Origin: Acetobacter sacchari
GTDB taxonomy: Bacteria > Pseudomonadota > Alphaproteobacteria > Acetobacterales > Acetobacteraceae
Length of the DNA: 64,000 nucleotides
Direction of reading: 5' to 3'
NCBI RefSeq assembly: GCF_017377715.1
Contig: NZ_JAFVMF010000013.1
Span: 1-64,000, forward strand
Part shown: positions 17,932-27,700 of the stretch, one piece after another
How the letters are laid out: the number at the start of each line of letters is the position of its first letter
Numbering within the stretch: position 1 is the first letter of the stretch
Position numbers and translations under genes: made by a program
The notes under the pieces: model-generated
What the model saw: the letters and a program-made list of their open reading frames with translations, nothing else
Told to the model about the DNA's origin: nothing
The model's database searches: none

Positions 17932-19347
17932 ATGAGTGTCACGCTCAACCCGACCTCTCCGCAGCAAGCAGTCCGCGCCTCCGCCGACTGGTCGCCGGAG
18001 ACGTGGCGGTCGTTTCCGATCAAGCAGTCTCCGACTTATCCTGACGAGGCAGCCCTGAAAGGGGTCGAAGCGCGCCTGCATCGGTATCCTCCGCTGGTCT
18101 TCGCCGGAGAAGCGCGGCGCCTGCGCGCGCATCTGGCCGAAGCGTCCACTGGCCGCGCCTTCGTCCTGCAGGGCGGCGCCTGCGCGGAGAGCTTCTCGGA
18201 ATTCTCCGCCGACATCGTGCGCGACACCTTCCGCGTGCTGCTGCAGATGGCCGTCGTCCTCACTTTCGCCGCCAAGGTGCCGGTGGTGAAGATCGGCCGC
18301 ATCGCGGGCCAGTACGCCAAGCCGCGCTCATCCGACACGGAGACTCTGGGCGACACGGTGCTGCCGTCATATCGCGGCGACATCATCAACGGCTCCGAGT
18401 TCACGGCGGAAGCCCGCATTCCTGACCCGCAGCGCATGGAGACCGGCTATTTCCAGTCGGCTGGCGTGCTCAACCTGCTGCGCGCGTTCGCTGGCGGCGG
18501 CTACGCCAACCTGCACCAGGTGCATCGCTGGAACCTCGGCTTCGTGGAACGTTCGCCCCTGGCCGAGCGCTATCGCGTCCTCGCCGAACGCATCGACGAG
18601 ACCCTGTCGTTCATGGGCGCGTGTGGCCTGAACGCCAAGACCGCGCCGCAGATCGACGAGACCGAGTTCTACACCTCCCACGAGGCGCTGCTGCTGCCGT
18701 ATGAGCAGGCTCTGACCCGCGTCGATTCGACGTCGGGCGAATGGTACGACTGCTCGGCCCATTTCCTGTGGATCGGCGACCGCACCCGCCAGCCGGACGG
18801 CGCGCATGTCGAATTCCTGCGCGGCGTGCGGAACCCGATCGGCGTCAAGGTCGGACCGACGACGAAGGTCGACGACCTCGAACGCCTGCTGGAAATCCTC
18901 AACCCGACGGACGAGGCGGGACGCATCACGCTGATTTCCCGCATGGGCGCGGAGAAGATCCATGAGTTCCTGCCGCCCCTGCTGCGCAATGTGCGCGCCA
19001 CGGGCCGCAAGGTCACATGGCTGACCGACCCCATGCACGGCAACACCATCTCGACGTCCAGCAAGGTGAAGACCCGCTCGTTCGACGCTATCCTGTCCGA
19101 AGTGCAGGGCTTCTTCGACGTGTTCGCCGCTGAAGGCGTGGCGCCAGGCGGCGTTCATATCGAGATGACGGGTCAGAACGTCACCGAATGCGTCGGCGGC
19201 GCGCATCGCCTGACGGAGCACGACCTCGGCGCCCGTTACGAGACGTTCTGCGACCCGCGCCTCAACGCGGAGCAGTCTCTGGAACTCGCGTTCCTTATCG
19301 CAGAAGAACTGACCACCCGTCTGCGCGCTGTACGCGCGGCGGCCTGA
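17932..19347 (+). CDS. aroG: 3-deoxy-7-phosphoheptulonate synthase, class II
   Basis: This enzyme joins phosphoenolpyruvate and erythrose 4-phosphate in the first step of the shikimate pathway. The 471-residue product is the plant/Mycobacterium-like class II form: [12 protein letters not shown] (about 76-87), [24 protein letters not shown] and [11 protein letters not shown] are signature segments that hold substrate and metal residues. The ATG at 17932 has AGGAAACG just upstream; a longer in-frame start at 17833 gives a family-unlike N-terminus. pheA, further along the window, uses its pathway product. Confidence 0.95.
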   Translation: MSVTLNPTSPQQAVRASADWSPETWRSFPIKQSPTYPDEAALKGVEARLHRYPPLVFAGEARRLRAHLAEASTGRAFVLQGGACAESFSEFSADIVRDTFRVLLQMAVVLTFAAKVPVVKIGRIAGQYAKPRSSDTETLGDTVLPSYRGDIINGSEFTAEARIPDPQRMETGYFQSAGVLNLLRAFAGGGYANLHQVHRWNLGFVERSPLAERYRVLAERIDETLSFMGACGLNAKTAPQIDETEFYTSHEALLLPYEQALTRVDSTSGEWYDCSAHFLWIGDRTRQPDGAHVEFLRGVRNPIGVKVGPTTKVDDLERLLEILNPTDEAGRITLISRMGAEKIHEFLPPLLRNVRATGRKVTWLTDPMHGNTISTSSKVKTRSFDAILSEVQGFFDVFAAEGVAPGGVHIEMTGQNVTECVGGAHRLTEHDLGARYETFCDPRLNAEQSLELAFLIAEELTTRLRAVRAAA

Positions 19348-19954
19348 GCAGCGAAGTTCCGGACGGTCTAGGCCGATGCCCGCTGGCGACGGTCCGGCGA
19401 GCATCGGCCCGACCGCCCAACAACGTCGCCCAACCAGTCAGGCAAAATAGGCGCCATCCGGGTATCGCACCGAATGCGTTCCTGACCTTCAATACGTGGC
19501 GCCTTACAACGAGACTCGGTCTTACGCGCTGAGCGCGCGGAGACGCCCCGCCAGAGCGCTTTTTCTGCTCAGAAGAACCTCCCTGCACAACGACGACCTG
19601 ACAGTCGACAGAAAACGCGAGCGCCGCTGCGAAGAAAATCGGGGGCCGAGAAGCTACCGCGCGCAATGACGAAGCAAAACAGACGTCTCCCAACCCGCAC
19701 GGGCGCCGGCTCCCCCGTTCCTCACGCATTCCAGCACGATAAGACCGCCTTCACGCAAACAACGCGCACGGAGACTTGCTCCCGCCGCCCCGGCGGGCGG
19801 CTTGCCGTGCGCCCCTCTCCCCGGCAATGCTTCCTGCAGCACGACATATCCGGAGCGGCGGCGTGGACGCCCACCGCCAGCCTCGCGCGTTGTGTCAGAA
19901 ACGCGCCGCGTGTCCAGGCGCGGAAACCCGCGCGCAGGACAGAAGGAAGTAACG
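19348..19954. other. 600-base gap with hairpins upstream of the phosphoribosyltransferase gene
   Basis: GGCCGATGC (19371-19379) pairs with GCATCGGCC (19401-19409), probably marking the end of the DAHP synthase transcript. A second GC-rich structure around 19527-19555 ends in TTTTT. The remainder has no recognisable coding frame; a minus-strand frame across 19295-19729 overlaps the end of the DAHP synthase gene and looks like a shadow. A long 5' leader for the next gene is possible. Confidence 0.45.
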
Positions 19955-21187
19955 ATGACGCCTCCCCCCACCCGACCAACCGCGCCCCCGACGGACACCA
20001 CGCTCTCTTCTGGCGTCTCGTCGGCGTGTTACGTGAAAGCGCTCAGTGACGCAGATATTCGCGCCCGGACGGACAGCTACTTCAACCGCACCCGAGAGAT
20101 TGTAACCCGCTTCGGCGACCGGGCCGTCACTTACGCCGTGTTCATCCGCCGCCCGGTGCTCGCCGCCACCGCCATGCTGGAGAAGTGGCTGGAGAATGTG
20201 GCGCGCGAACGTGGAATCGAAATCATCGTCGAAACGGTCCACCCGGAAGGCGAGTGGGTCGGCGCGGGCGAGCCGCTGCTGTATCTGACCGGCTTCTTCA
20301 GTCATCTGACTGATCTGGAGACGCTGATCCTCCAGAAGCTTGGCCCAGCCTGCGTCGCCGCCCATCGAGCCTACCAGATGGCTTTGTCACTCCCCAAAGC
20401 GCAGTTCCTCGCCATGGAGGCCCGCCATTGCGCCGGTTACGAGATGCAGGAGTTGATGGCATACGGAGCCTCTGTCGGCAGCCGCGCCGCACAGAGAGAG
20501 GGCGCCATCGGGTTCATCGGCGGCGCTAACGACGCCACTGCGGCGTTCTTCGGGCAGGCAAAAGGCTTCGGCACCATGCCGCACGCCCTGATCGGATACG
20601 CTGGCTCGACCGTTCGCGCGGCCGAGATGTTCCATGAAGTCTATCCTGACACCGATCTCGTGGTGCTGGTCGATTACTACGGGCGGGAAATAACGGACGG
20701 CCTTGCGGTCTGCCGCAGATTTCCAGAACTCGCCGCCGCAGGGCGACTCGCGTTGCGGCTCGACACGCATGGCGGTCGTTTCCTCGAAGGTCTCGATCCG
20801 CAGGAATCCTACGCCGTCATGGCTCGCCATGTGCCGGAGGCGATCCGCCGTTACCGTTCGGAGGGAGAACTGCGATACCTGATCGGCACGGGCGTCTCCG
20901 CCGCCGCCATCTGGCGGATGCGGGAGGTTCTGGACGAAGCTGCCTTCGACAAGGTGCGCATCGTCGTCTCCTCCGGCTTCGGCGTGACGAAATGCGCCAG
21001 TATGGCGGACGCCAGCGCCCCGATCGACGTCGTCGGCACAGGATCATTCATCCCCAAACTGTGGAACGAAACATACGCCACGGCTGATATCGTCACGTAT
21101 GACGGGGTCGAAAGCGTGAAGATCGGGCGTGAGTTTCTGCTGCCTTCGTTCCGGCGGGCGGAAGCGGAGAAAAAGAAACGTTCCTGA
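19955..21187 (+). CDS. pncB: nicotinate phosphoribosyltransferase family protein
   Basis: Members transfer phosphoribose to nicotinate (or nicotinamide) in NAD salvage. The 410-residue protein shows YFNRTREIVTRFGD near the N-terminus, an EGEWVGAGEPLLYLTG segment, EARHCAGYEMQELMAYGAS, GFIGGANDATAAFFGQAKG, ALRLDTHGGRF, and a C-terminal phosphate-binding region with VSSGFGVTK and VDVVGTG-like IDVVGTGSF. This is the type II PRTase layout. The start at 19955 is set by AGGAAG about 6 bases upstream. Substrate choice between acid and amide forms cannot be read with certainty. Confidence 0.85.
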   Translation: MTPPPTRPTAPPTDTTLSSGVSSACYVKALSDADIRARTDSYFNRTREIVTRFGDRAVTYAVFIRRPVLAATAMLEKWLENVARERGIEIIVETVHPEGEWVGAGEPLLYLTGFFSHLTDLETLILQKLGPACVAAHRAYQMALSLPKAQFLAMEARHCAGYEMQELMAYGASVGSRAAQREGAIGFIGGANDATAAFFGQAKGFGTMPHALIGYAGSTVRAAEMFHEVYPDTDLVVLVDYYGREITDGLAVCRRFPELAAAGRLALRLDTHGGRFLEGLDPQESYAVMARHVPEAIRRYRSEGELRYLIGTGVSAAAIWRMREVLDEAAFDKVRIVVSSGFGVTKCASMADASAPIDVVGTGSFIPKLWNETYATADIVTYDGVESVKIGREFLLPSFRRAEAEKKKRS

Positions 21188-21289
21188 CCCCGCCGTCCAC
21201 CCGAAGGTTTGCGACGCAGTCGTCGCCCCCCGAACGAACCGGCAGTCCCTTTTAAGCGCCGGGGTATCGTCTCCGGTCGGGCTCGGCTA

Positions 21290-21327
21290 GAGCCTTACCC
21301 GTTCACACCGGTTCACGGATAAGGCTC
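21290..21327 (+). terminator. hairpin after the phosphoribosyltransferase gene
   Basis: GAGCCTTACCCGT (21290-21302) pairs with ACGGATAAGGCTC (21315-21327) with one mismatch around a 12-base loop; a T-rich stretch follows from 21331. The position, about 100 bases past the stop, fits a factor-independent terminator. Confidence 0.55.
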
Positions 21328-21455
21328 CGGTTTGTCGTTTTGATGAGCCTCTTTATCCGATCAACCGTTTCAGTCTGATCGGATGATGCTCCAGGACGGG
21401 ACCAACCATGCGCAGCGTCCACAACGGCGTTGTTTTTCAGGACGGCAGAGAGACC

Positions 21456-21920
21456 ATGACAGCAGACATGAACGACGAAGACTTCAAGGATCACGCCGAT
21501 CTCGATGACGAAGCGCAGCCGGGAGAGGAAGACGCTGGCTGGCGCGTCCGCATTCTCGATCTGTCCGGCGGAGCAGAAGACAATATCGTTGAAGACGTAA
21601 AAGGCTTTCACGATGTGGCTCACGCCAATGCGTTCGCTCGGGCCTATGTCCGCGACAGTGTGGAATTGTGCCGGGCACCGGGCGCCTCCCCGCGCGACAC
21701 GCTGAACGCGTGGTTCGCGTTCGGCGAAAATGCCGAGGTGCTCGAAGCGGGCGACGACGGCTGGAAATCAGCGACCGAACTCGACGACTTCGTGTCTCGC
21801 CCCGCCACGCACATGGAACGCGACTGGCGCTCGCTCGATCCTCGCAGACTGGTCGAAGACGAAGGCGGAGAGATGGATTTCGGCGCAGACGACGATCTGG
21901 GAGCGGCCGACGGGGAGTAA
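21456..21920 (+). CDS. acidic hypothetical protein
   Basis: The 154-residue product is strongly acidic (rich in Asp/Glu at both ends). A middle part, about residues 30-110, looks globular: WRVRILDLSG, then FHDVAHANAFARAYVRDSVELCR and a Trp-containing helix. I do not recognise the family. The ATG at 21456 is preferred to 21408 because AGAGAG precedes it and the acidic body starts there; the upstream start cannot be excluded. There is no signal peptide or membrane segment. It is convergent with ohrR. Confidence 0.6.
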   Translation: MTADMNDEDFKDHADLDDEAQPGEEDAGWRVRILDLSGGAEDNIVEDVKGFHDVAHANAFARAYVRDSVELCRAPGASPRDTLNAWFAFGENAEVLEAGDDGWKSATELDDFVSRPATHMERDWRSLDPRRLVEDEGGEMDFGADDDLGAADGE

Positions 21921-22013
21921 TCCCTGACAGGTCGTTTACAAACTTCCCGGCGCACTTGCTCTGCGGCGCGACGTCCAGCCCGCTGCAGAGTTGGACCACC
22001 GACGGTCAGATGG

Positions 22014-22469
22014 CTATTCGGCATCCGGCGTGTTGGCGATCAACACATCTCTGAAACGACGAATCTCGTCGTTAAGTCGCATCAGTTCCGCGATGGACAA
22101 GTCTGAGCGACCAAGCAACGTCTCTCCAACGCAGGCGGCGTCCTGCCGCAAGGCCACGCCCTGCGGCGACAGGGTGACGATGACCTGGCGTTCATCTTCC
22201 GGATTACGTTCCCGGCGCACGAAACCAGCCCCCTCCAGACGCTTCACCAGCGGCGTGATCGTGCTCGACTCCAGCGCGAGTCGCCCTGCGATGTCGCCAA
22301 TGGACTGCCCGCCCCTCTCCCAAAGCACGCTCATGACCAGATACTGCGGATAGGTCAGGCCTAGGCGTTCCAACGCGGGACGATATGCCCGGTTGATCGC
22401 GATATTGGCCGAATAGATGGCGTAGCACAGATGCGCATCAAGCGGCGGCGGGCAGGGCGACGGGTCCAC
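22014..22469 (-). CDS. ohrR: MarR-family organic-hydroperoxide sensor OhrR
   Basis: OhrR represses ohr and is released when an N-terminal cysteine is oxidised by organic peroxides. The 151-residue product has the sensing Cys in the expected context (LCYAIYSANIAINRAYRPAL), a winged helix with SIGDIAGRLALESSTITPLVKR-type recognition (split here as two runs) and a wing RRERNPEDERQVIV. A GTG at 22469 with CGGAGA 8 bases upstream is chosen over a GTG at 22505. It is divergent from ohr, with two palindromic operators between the genes, which supports the assignment strongly. Confidence 0.93.
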   Translation of the reverse strand: MDPSPCPPPLDAHLCYAIYSANIAINRAYRPALERLGLTYPQYLVMSVLWERGGQSIGDIAGRLALESSTITPLVKRLEGAGFVRRERNPEDERQVIVTLSPQGVALRQDAACVGETLLGRSDLSIAELMRLNDEIRRFRDVLIANTPDAE

Positions 22470-22514
22470 GTTCGATCTCCGTGAGTGGGCGCAGTTTGTT
22501 ATCACGGAACTTCA

Positions 22515-22524
22515 TATCGCGATA
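22515..22524. promoter_or_regulatory. OhrR operator candidate 1
   Basis: This is the perfect palindrome TATCGCGATA, 45 bases upstream of the ohrR start. The same ten bases recur at 22569. MarR proteins bind such short inverted repeats; this copy probably serves autoregulation. Confidence 0.7.
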
Positions 22525-22568
22525 AAGAAAACGCTTTACAAGCTGAAAGTCACCGCCTAGAAAACATT

Positions 22569-22578
22569 TATCGCGATA
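22569..22578. promoter_or_regulatory. OhrR operator candidate 2
   Basis: This is a second perfect TATCGCGATA, extended to TTATCGCGATAA (22568-22579), 32 bases before the ohr ATG. A weaker related inverted repeat (TATACCGCGAAATATA) follows immediately. It would sit over the ohr promoter. Confidence 0.75.
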
Positions 22579-22610
22579 ATTTATACCGCGAAATATAAAG
22601 GAAAACGACC

Positions 22611-23033
22611 ATGGCTATTCTCTATCGCGCTGAAGCAACCGCAACAGGCGGCCGCACGGGATCTGCGAAATCGAGCGACGGACGTCTGGCGGTCACACTG
22701 GACACTCCGAAGGAACTCGGTGGTTCCGGCGGCGACGGCACCAACCCGGAACAGCTTTTCGCCACGGGCTATTCCGCATGTTTTCTTGGGGCGCTCAAAT
22801 ACGTCGCCAACCAGAAAAAGGTGAAGCTGTCCGAGGACACAACCGTCACAGCGACAGTGGGCATCGGCCCGCGTGACGACGGTCAGGGCTTCGGACTTGA
22901 GATCGCGCTGTCCGTCTCCGTCCCGGGGGTCGAGCGTGACGTGGCCGAGGCGCTCGTGGCGCAGGCCGATATCGTCTGCCCGTATTCGCACCTCGCCCAT
23001 AACGGCGCCGCCGTAAGCCTCACCGTAGCATGA
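22611..23033 (+). CDS. ohr: organic hydroperoxide resistance peroxidase Ohr
   Basis: Ohr reduces fatty-acid and other organic hydroperoxides with a two-cysteine mechanism, using lipoyl proteins as reductant. The 140-residue protein has both catalytic cysteines: [17 protein letters not shown] (about 47-63) and [13 protein letters not shown] (near 123). It aligns over its whole length with OsmC/Ohr proteins. AAAGGAAAACG precedes the ATG. The gene is controlled by the divergent ohrR through the two palindromes, and a hairpin follows the stop. Confidence 0.96.
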   Translation: MAILYRAEATATGGRTGSAKSSDGRLAVTLDTPKELGGSGGDGTNPEQLFATGYSACFLGALKYVANQKKVKLSEDTTVTATVGIGPRDDGQGFGLEIALSVSVPGVERDVAEALVAQADIVCPYSHLAHNGAAVSLTVA

Positions 23034-23037
23034 GCCG

Positions 23038-23065
23038 GTCCCCGCCGGCTTGATCCGGCGGGGAC
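23038..23065 (+). terminator. hairpin directly after ohr
   Basis: GTCCCCGCCGG pairs perfectly with CCGGCGGGGAC around CTTGAT, starting four bases after the ohr stop. There is no T run, but strength and position fit a transcript end. Confidence 0.6.
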
Positions 23066-23546
23066 AACCACCCTGTTAGGCAGATCAGTAATACTGACGG
23101 ATTTGTCAGCGGCATGTGCCCCCAGCCACATGACCGGACGTTGCTCCATTAACCTCACGTTCAAGTCGTGACGTGACAGGCATCTTCGATGCTTGCGCTA
23201 CAAATGCACGCACGCCAATACTCCCTTCACTGTGGTCGCAATTACGGTTGCATTACATGTGGGGAGCAAATGCGGCAGATAGATTACATATGCTTCGCGA
23301 CCTCGCTTAAGCTATTTTGCGCTTCAGAGACCAGCGCCCGCGACGCCGCCGTCCGCTAACCAGATCAAAAATGATTCGAAAATTTGCGACAGGCTTGCGA
23401 AAAGCTTGAGTTTACCCCCTGATCCCGCATCAAAAATTCCTCGATACGGCGCGTCGTGCAAGTGTTCTGCCACACATTCTTGAGGGCCAGACCACAGTCA
23501 TACGTCCCAGGCATCACGCCATTAGAATTTATCATAGGAAAACATC
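23066..23546. other. gap between ohr and the GT61 gene
   Basis: Composition becomes more AT-rich toward 23546. A short minus-strand frame at 22883-23164 is only a shadow of ohr. No RNA gene or repeat was recognised. The last 40 bases are AT-rich and contain TAGGAAAAC just before the GT61 start. Confidence 0.45.
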
Positions 23547-24653
23547 ATGAAATTTATAAATTTTTCAGATGGCGACGAACCAATTAACTCAGGCGTATCG
23601 GGCTTTCGGAAATTGCGCCCTGCCGAGCACGTCTCAGGTCCCTATAAAATATGGGAACTTTCCGACGACCAAGGATGGCGTTACGATTATCACTGGAAAA
23701 GACCCCACGAGGCGCTCAATCCAATCGGGCTTTATGACGTCGAAGATGTCATCGTCACGCGTCCCGGCGGGCTGATATTGAATAGATTTATTGGCTACAA
23801 TAACGCGACAGGCCGCGACAATCAGAGAAGCATCCCGCCGCACGACGACTACATCAATTTAAGCGGCAGGAACAAAGTAATCATCGACGAGCCGATCATC
23901 GTCGCCGACGGCGTCGCGTTCGACGTATGGGGACACTGGATTGTCGACTACCTCCCGCGTTTCGGCGTGGTCCGCGACTTTTATCTGGCCGATTTCTTTG
24001 ATCTGAAGGTTCTTCTCCCCGCGTACGCGCCAGCCTGGGTCACGGAATTTCTAAAAATATCATGCGGCGTCATGGAAGAGAATATTCTGAAATATAACCC
24101 GGACAGCGATGTCGTGCTGTGCAGGCGCGCCATAGTGCCGTCTTACTGCTACACAGAAGAGTTTGCATTTCATAGCTACGTAAAAGACTTCTACAGATCA
24201 TTCGCGCTCACGCCCCCGTCCCCGAAAACCCCAGAAAAAATACTCGTATCGCGGGGCAATCAATCTGGGAGCAACAGGCTCTTTCCGAACAGAGATGCAT
24301 TCGAAAACATGGCCCGCGAACGGGGGTATCAAATCATACGACCGGAAGAACTGTCGATCCCGGAGCAGATAAACGTGTTTTCACGTTCGTCGGTCGTGAT
24401 CGGGGAACACGGTTCCGGCATGCATAGCGCAGTTTTTTGTGGCAAAGGAACCGTGGTCGGCTGCATCGGATTTTGGAACGCCGTACAACTTCACATCGGT
24501 TATCTCATGGAGCACCGGAACGTCTATCTCACCAGGGGCTGTCTCTGGCCCACGCCGGAGCGCAACGAATACGTAATCGACGTCACGATCGAAGATCTGG
24601 TGAGCTTTTTCGATAAAATCGACGCCATGACAACTGACGCCTCATCAGAGTAA
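23547..24653 (+). CDS. GT61-family (DUF563) glycosyltransferase
   Basis: The 368-residue protein matches the DUF563/GT61 group, which includes xylosyl- and other sugar transferases and bacterial capsule or exopolysaccharide enzymes. Diagnostic segments are FDVWGHWIVDYLPRFGVV (about 131-148), KILVSRGNQSGSNRLFPNR, and the C-terminal block SVVIGEHGSGMHSAVFCG (about 294-311). TAGGAAAACATC precedes the ATG. There is no signal peptide. Codon use is AT-richer than in the neighbouring ohr and mfd, and the gene stands alone between unrelated backbone genes, both signs of recent acquisition. The substrate is unknown. Confidence 0.85.
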   Translation: MKFINFSDGDEPINSGVSGFRKLRPAEHVSGPYKIWELSDDQGWRYDYHWKRPHEALNPIGLYDVEDVIVTRPGGLILNRFIGYNNATGRDNQRSIPPHDDYINLSGRNKVIIDEPIIVADGVAFDVWGHWIVDYLPRFGVVRDFYLADFFDLKVLLPAYAPAWVTEFLKISCGVMEENILKYNPDSDVVLCRRAIVPSYCYTEEFAFHSYVKDFYRSFALTPPSPKTPEKILVSRGNQSGSNRLFPNRDAFENMARERGYQIIRPEELSIPEQINVFSRSSVVIGEHGSGMHSAVFCGKGTVVGCIGFWNAVQLHIGYLMEHRNVYLTRGCLWPTPERNEYVIDVTIEDLVSFFDKIDAMTTDASSE

Positions 24654-24664
24654 AGCCCCGTCAT

Positions 24665-24689
24665 CGTCCAGCCCGTCTCGGGCTGGACG
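24665..24689. terminator. hairpin between convergent GT61 and mfd genes
   Basis: CGTCCAGCCCG and CGGGCTGGACG form a perfect 11-bp stem with a TCT loop, 12 bases past the GT61 stop and about 75 bases past the mfd stop. It probably ends transcription from both sides. Confidence 0.6.
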
Positions 24690-24763
24690 GCGCTATTGCC
24701 ATGAAGCTGAAATTATCCCTGACGGCCCAGACACGTTCAGCCAGAACCACACGCTCTCCGCCC

Positions 24764-27700
24764 TCACCCGGTCGCCTTGCGGGCCAGCTTGTCCAGAGCC
24801 GTCACCACCCGACGCGCCAGATCAATACGTTGAACGTTGGTCAATTCCCGCACAACGGCAAGTTTGTGATCGGGACGCAGCCGAACGGCCCCGTCCTTCC
24901 ACGCGCCCATCCAGCGGATCAACCCTTCTGGATTGGCGAAGCTGTTACCGCGGAATTGCAGAACCATGCCTTTCGGCCCCGCCTCCAGCCGCTCCACGCC
25001 CGCGCCACGACACAAACGCTTCAACTCGACCACATCCAGCAGGTTCTTGACCTCCGGCGGCGGCGCGCCAAAGCGGTCGACCAGTTCCGCCTCCATCGCT
25101 TCGCCTTCCGCATTGGAGGCAAGCGCGCCGATACGGCGATAGAGCCCAAGCCGAACCGGAAGATCAGCGACATACCCGTCAGGAATCAACACCGGCAGTC
25201 CAAGCACGATGTTTGGCGTCCAGTCGCGATCTTCCGCCCGGGCGCGCCCTTTCTCCGTCCGCAGATCAGCAACTGCGTCCTGCAGCATCTGCTGATACAA
25301 CTCGATACCAACTTCGCGGATATGACCTGACTGCTCGTCGCCCAGCAGGTTGCCCGCGCCACGCAGATCGAGATCGTGCGACGCCAGCGTAAACCCGGCG
25401 CCGAGCGTGTCGAGCGTCTGCATGATCTCAAGCCGCTTCTGCGCCGACGCCGAGAGAACATGCGTCTGCGGCCAGGTCAGATAGGCGTAACCACGCTGCT
25501 TGCCGCGACCGACGCGACCGCGAAGCTGATAGAGCTGTCCAAGGCCAAACATATCGGCGCGATGAATGATCAGCGTGTTGACCGCAGGCATATCCAGGCC
25601 GCTTTCGACGATGTTCGTCGAGAGCAGGATGTCGTATTTGCCGTCCGAGAACTCGGTCATCACCCGTTCCAGCTCGGTCGGGGACAACTGCCCATGCGCC
25701 TGCACCACACGCGCGTCAGGAACGATGTCGCGCAACCGCTCGCCCAAACGATCCAGGTCCTCAATGCGCGGCGCCACGCAGAAAATCTGCCCGCCGCGGA
25801 AACGCTCGCGCTGCACGGCCTCGCGGATCACCACGCTGTCGAAGGGCATGATGAAGGTGCGCACAGCCAACCTGTCCGTCGGCGGTGTCGCGATCAGACT
25901 CATCTCCCGCACACCGGACAACGAAAGCTGCAACGTTCGCGGCAACGGCGTTGCGGAAAGCGTGAGAACATGCACGTCCTCACGCAGCGCTTTCAGTTTT
26001 TCCTTGTGACTGACGCCGAAATGCTGCTCCTCATCGACGATCAGAAGACCAAGGTCGGCAAACTGAACGCCCTTCGCCAGCAAGGCATGGGTGCCGATGA
26101 CGACATTAACGGTTCCGTCCGCAATTCCCCGGCGCGCCTCCGCCGCCTGCTTCGCCGTGACCATGCGCGAAAGCTGCACCACACGAATGGGAAACCCTTC
26201 GAAGCGCGCTTCGAATGTCCGGAAATGCTGACGCGCGAGCAGCGTCGTCGGCACCACCACGGCGACCTGCGACCCGGACATCGCCGCAACGAAGGCGGCG
26301 CGCAGGGCGACCTCGGTCTTGCCGAAGCCTACGTCGCCGCAGACCAGACGATCCATCGGGCGCCCCGCGCCCATGTCTTCCAGAACGTCGGCGATCGCGC
26401 GCGACTGATCCTCCGTCTCCACGAACGGGAAACGCGCGCAAAACTCCTCCCACATACCCTCGGGCGCGCCCAGCACCGGCGCCTCGCGCAGCGCGCGGGC
26501 GGCGGCCGTGCGAATAAGCTGCCCCGCCATGTCGCGGATACGCTGCTTCATCTTCGCCTTGCGACCCTGCCAGGCCGCGCCGCCAAGTTTGTCGAGCGCG
26601 ACCCCGGCCTGATCCGAACCGAAGCGACTCAGAAGCTCGATATTCTCGACCGGCAGGTAAAGTTTCTGCCCGCCGTCATAGAGCAGACGCAGGCAATCAT
26701 GCGGCGCCACGCCAACGCTTACCGTCTCGAGCCCGTCATAACGGCCAATGCCGTAATCCTGATGGACCACCAGATCGCCTTCGGTGATCTCCCCTGCCTC
26801 GGCGATCAACTCGTCCGCGCGACGGCGTTTGCGCGGAGGCCTGCCGATCCGCTCGCCCAGCAGATCCTGCTCGGACACGATGGCAAGGTCGTCGCCGACG
26901 AACCCACGATCAATCCCGAGGACCAGCAGACCGACCGGCCCCGGCTTCATACGCCGGGCGGAAGTCCAGTCGTCAAGGGTTTCGACAGAAACACCGTGTT
27001 CCTGAAACAATGTCTTGATCCGCTCGCGCGAGCCCCTTGTCCAGGCTGCGACGAAGCAACGCCGCTTCGTGTCGGTCCAGACGCGCGCCTGATCCTCCAC
27101 CAGCCGGAACGTCTCCTCCCGCTGCCCGGCGGGCGCGAGCTTCGAGAACATGATTCCAGGGCGCCCGCCTGCGTCCAGCCCCTGCGCGCCGTCCGGCTTT
27201 GCGAACGGGCTGAAGCTCGTGACCGGCACACGACCCAGCGCCGCGTCCCAACCTCGCCGATCGAGGTAAAGCAGGTGCGGCGGCAAAGCACGATACGGAA
27301 TTTCGCCTTCGCGCGGCGGTGCGCGGCGAGCCTGGTAATGATCCTCGATCATGTCGAGGCGGGCGCCGATCGACTCCTCTACCTGATGGTCCAGCGACAC
27401 CGCAGCGCCCGGGAGATAATCGAACAGCGTTTCCATGCTGGCGTGAAACAGCGGCAGCCAGTGCTCGACCCCGGTATGGCGTCGACCTTCGCTGATATGC
27501 TCATACAGCGGGTCGGATGCGGCTGCCGGGCCAAACTGGTCGCGCCATGCGCTGCGAAAGCGCGAAATGCTGGCTGGATCAAGAGAAAATTCTGAAACCG
27601 GATGCAGCGAAAGCTGCTCCACCCTGCCGCTTGAACGTTGGGTACCTGGATCGAAATTTCGAATGTTTTCGACTTCGTCTCCGAAAAGATCAAGACGCAC

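Noticed and set aside
18367..19404. 345-codon minus-strand frame
   Set aside because: Shadow of the class II DAHP synthase gene caused by high GC codon use.
25376..27595. 739-codon plus-strand frame
   Set aside because: It lies wholly antisense to mfd, is Arg/His-rich and has no family; the minus-strand frame has full Mfd motifs.
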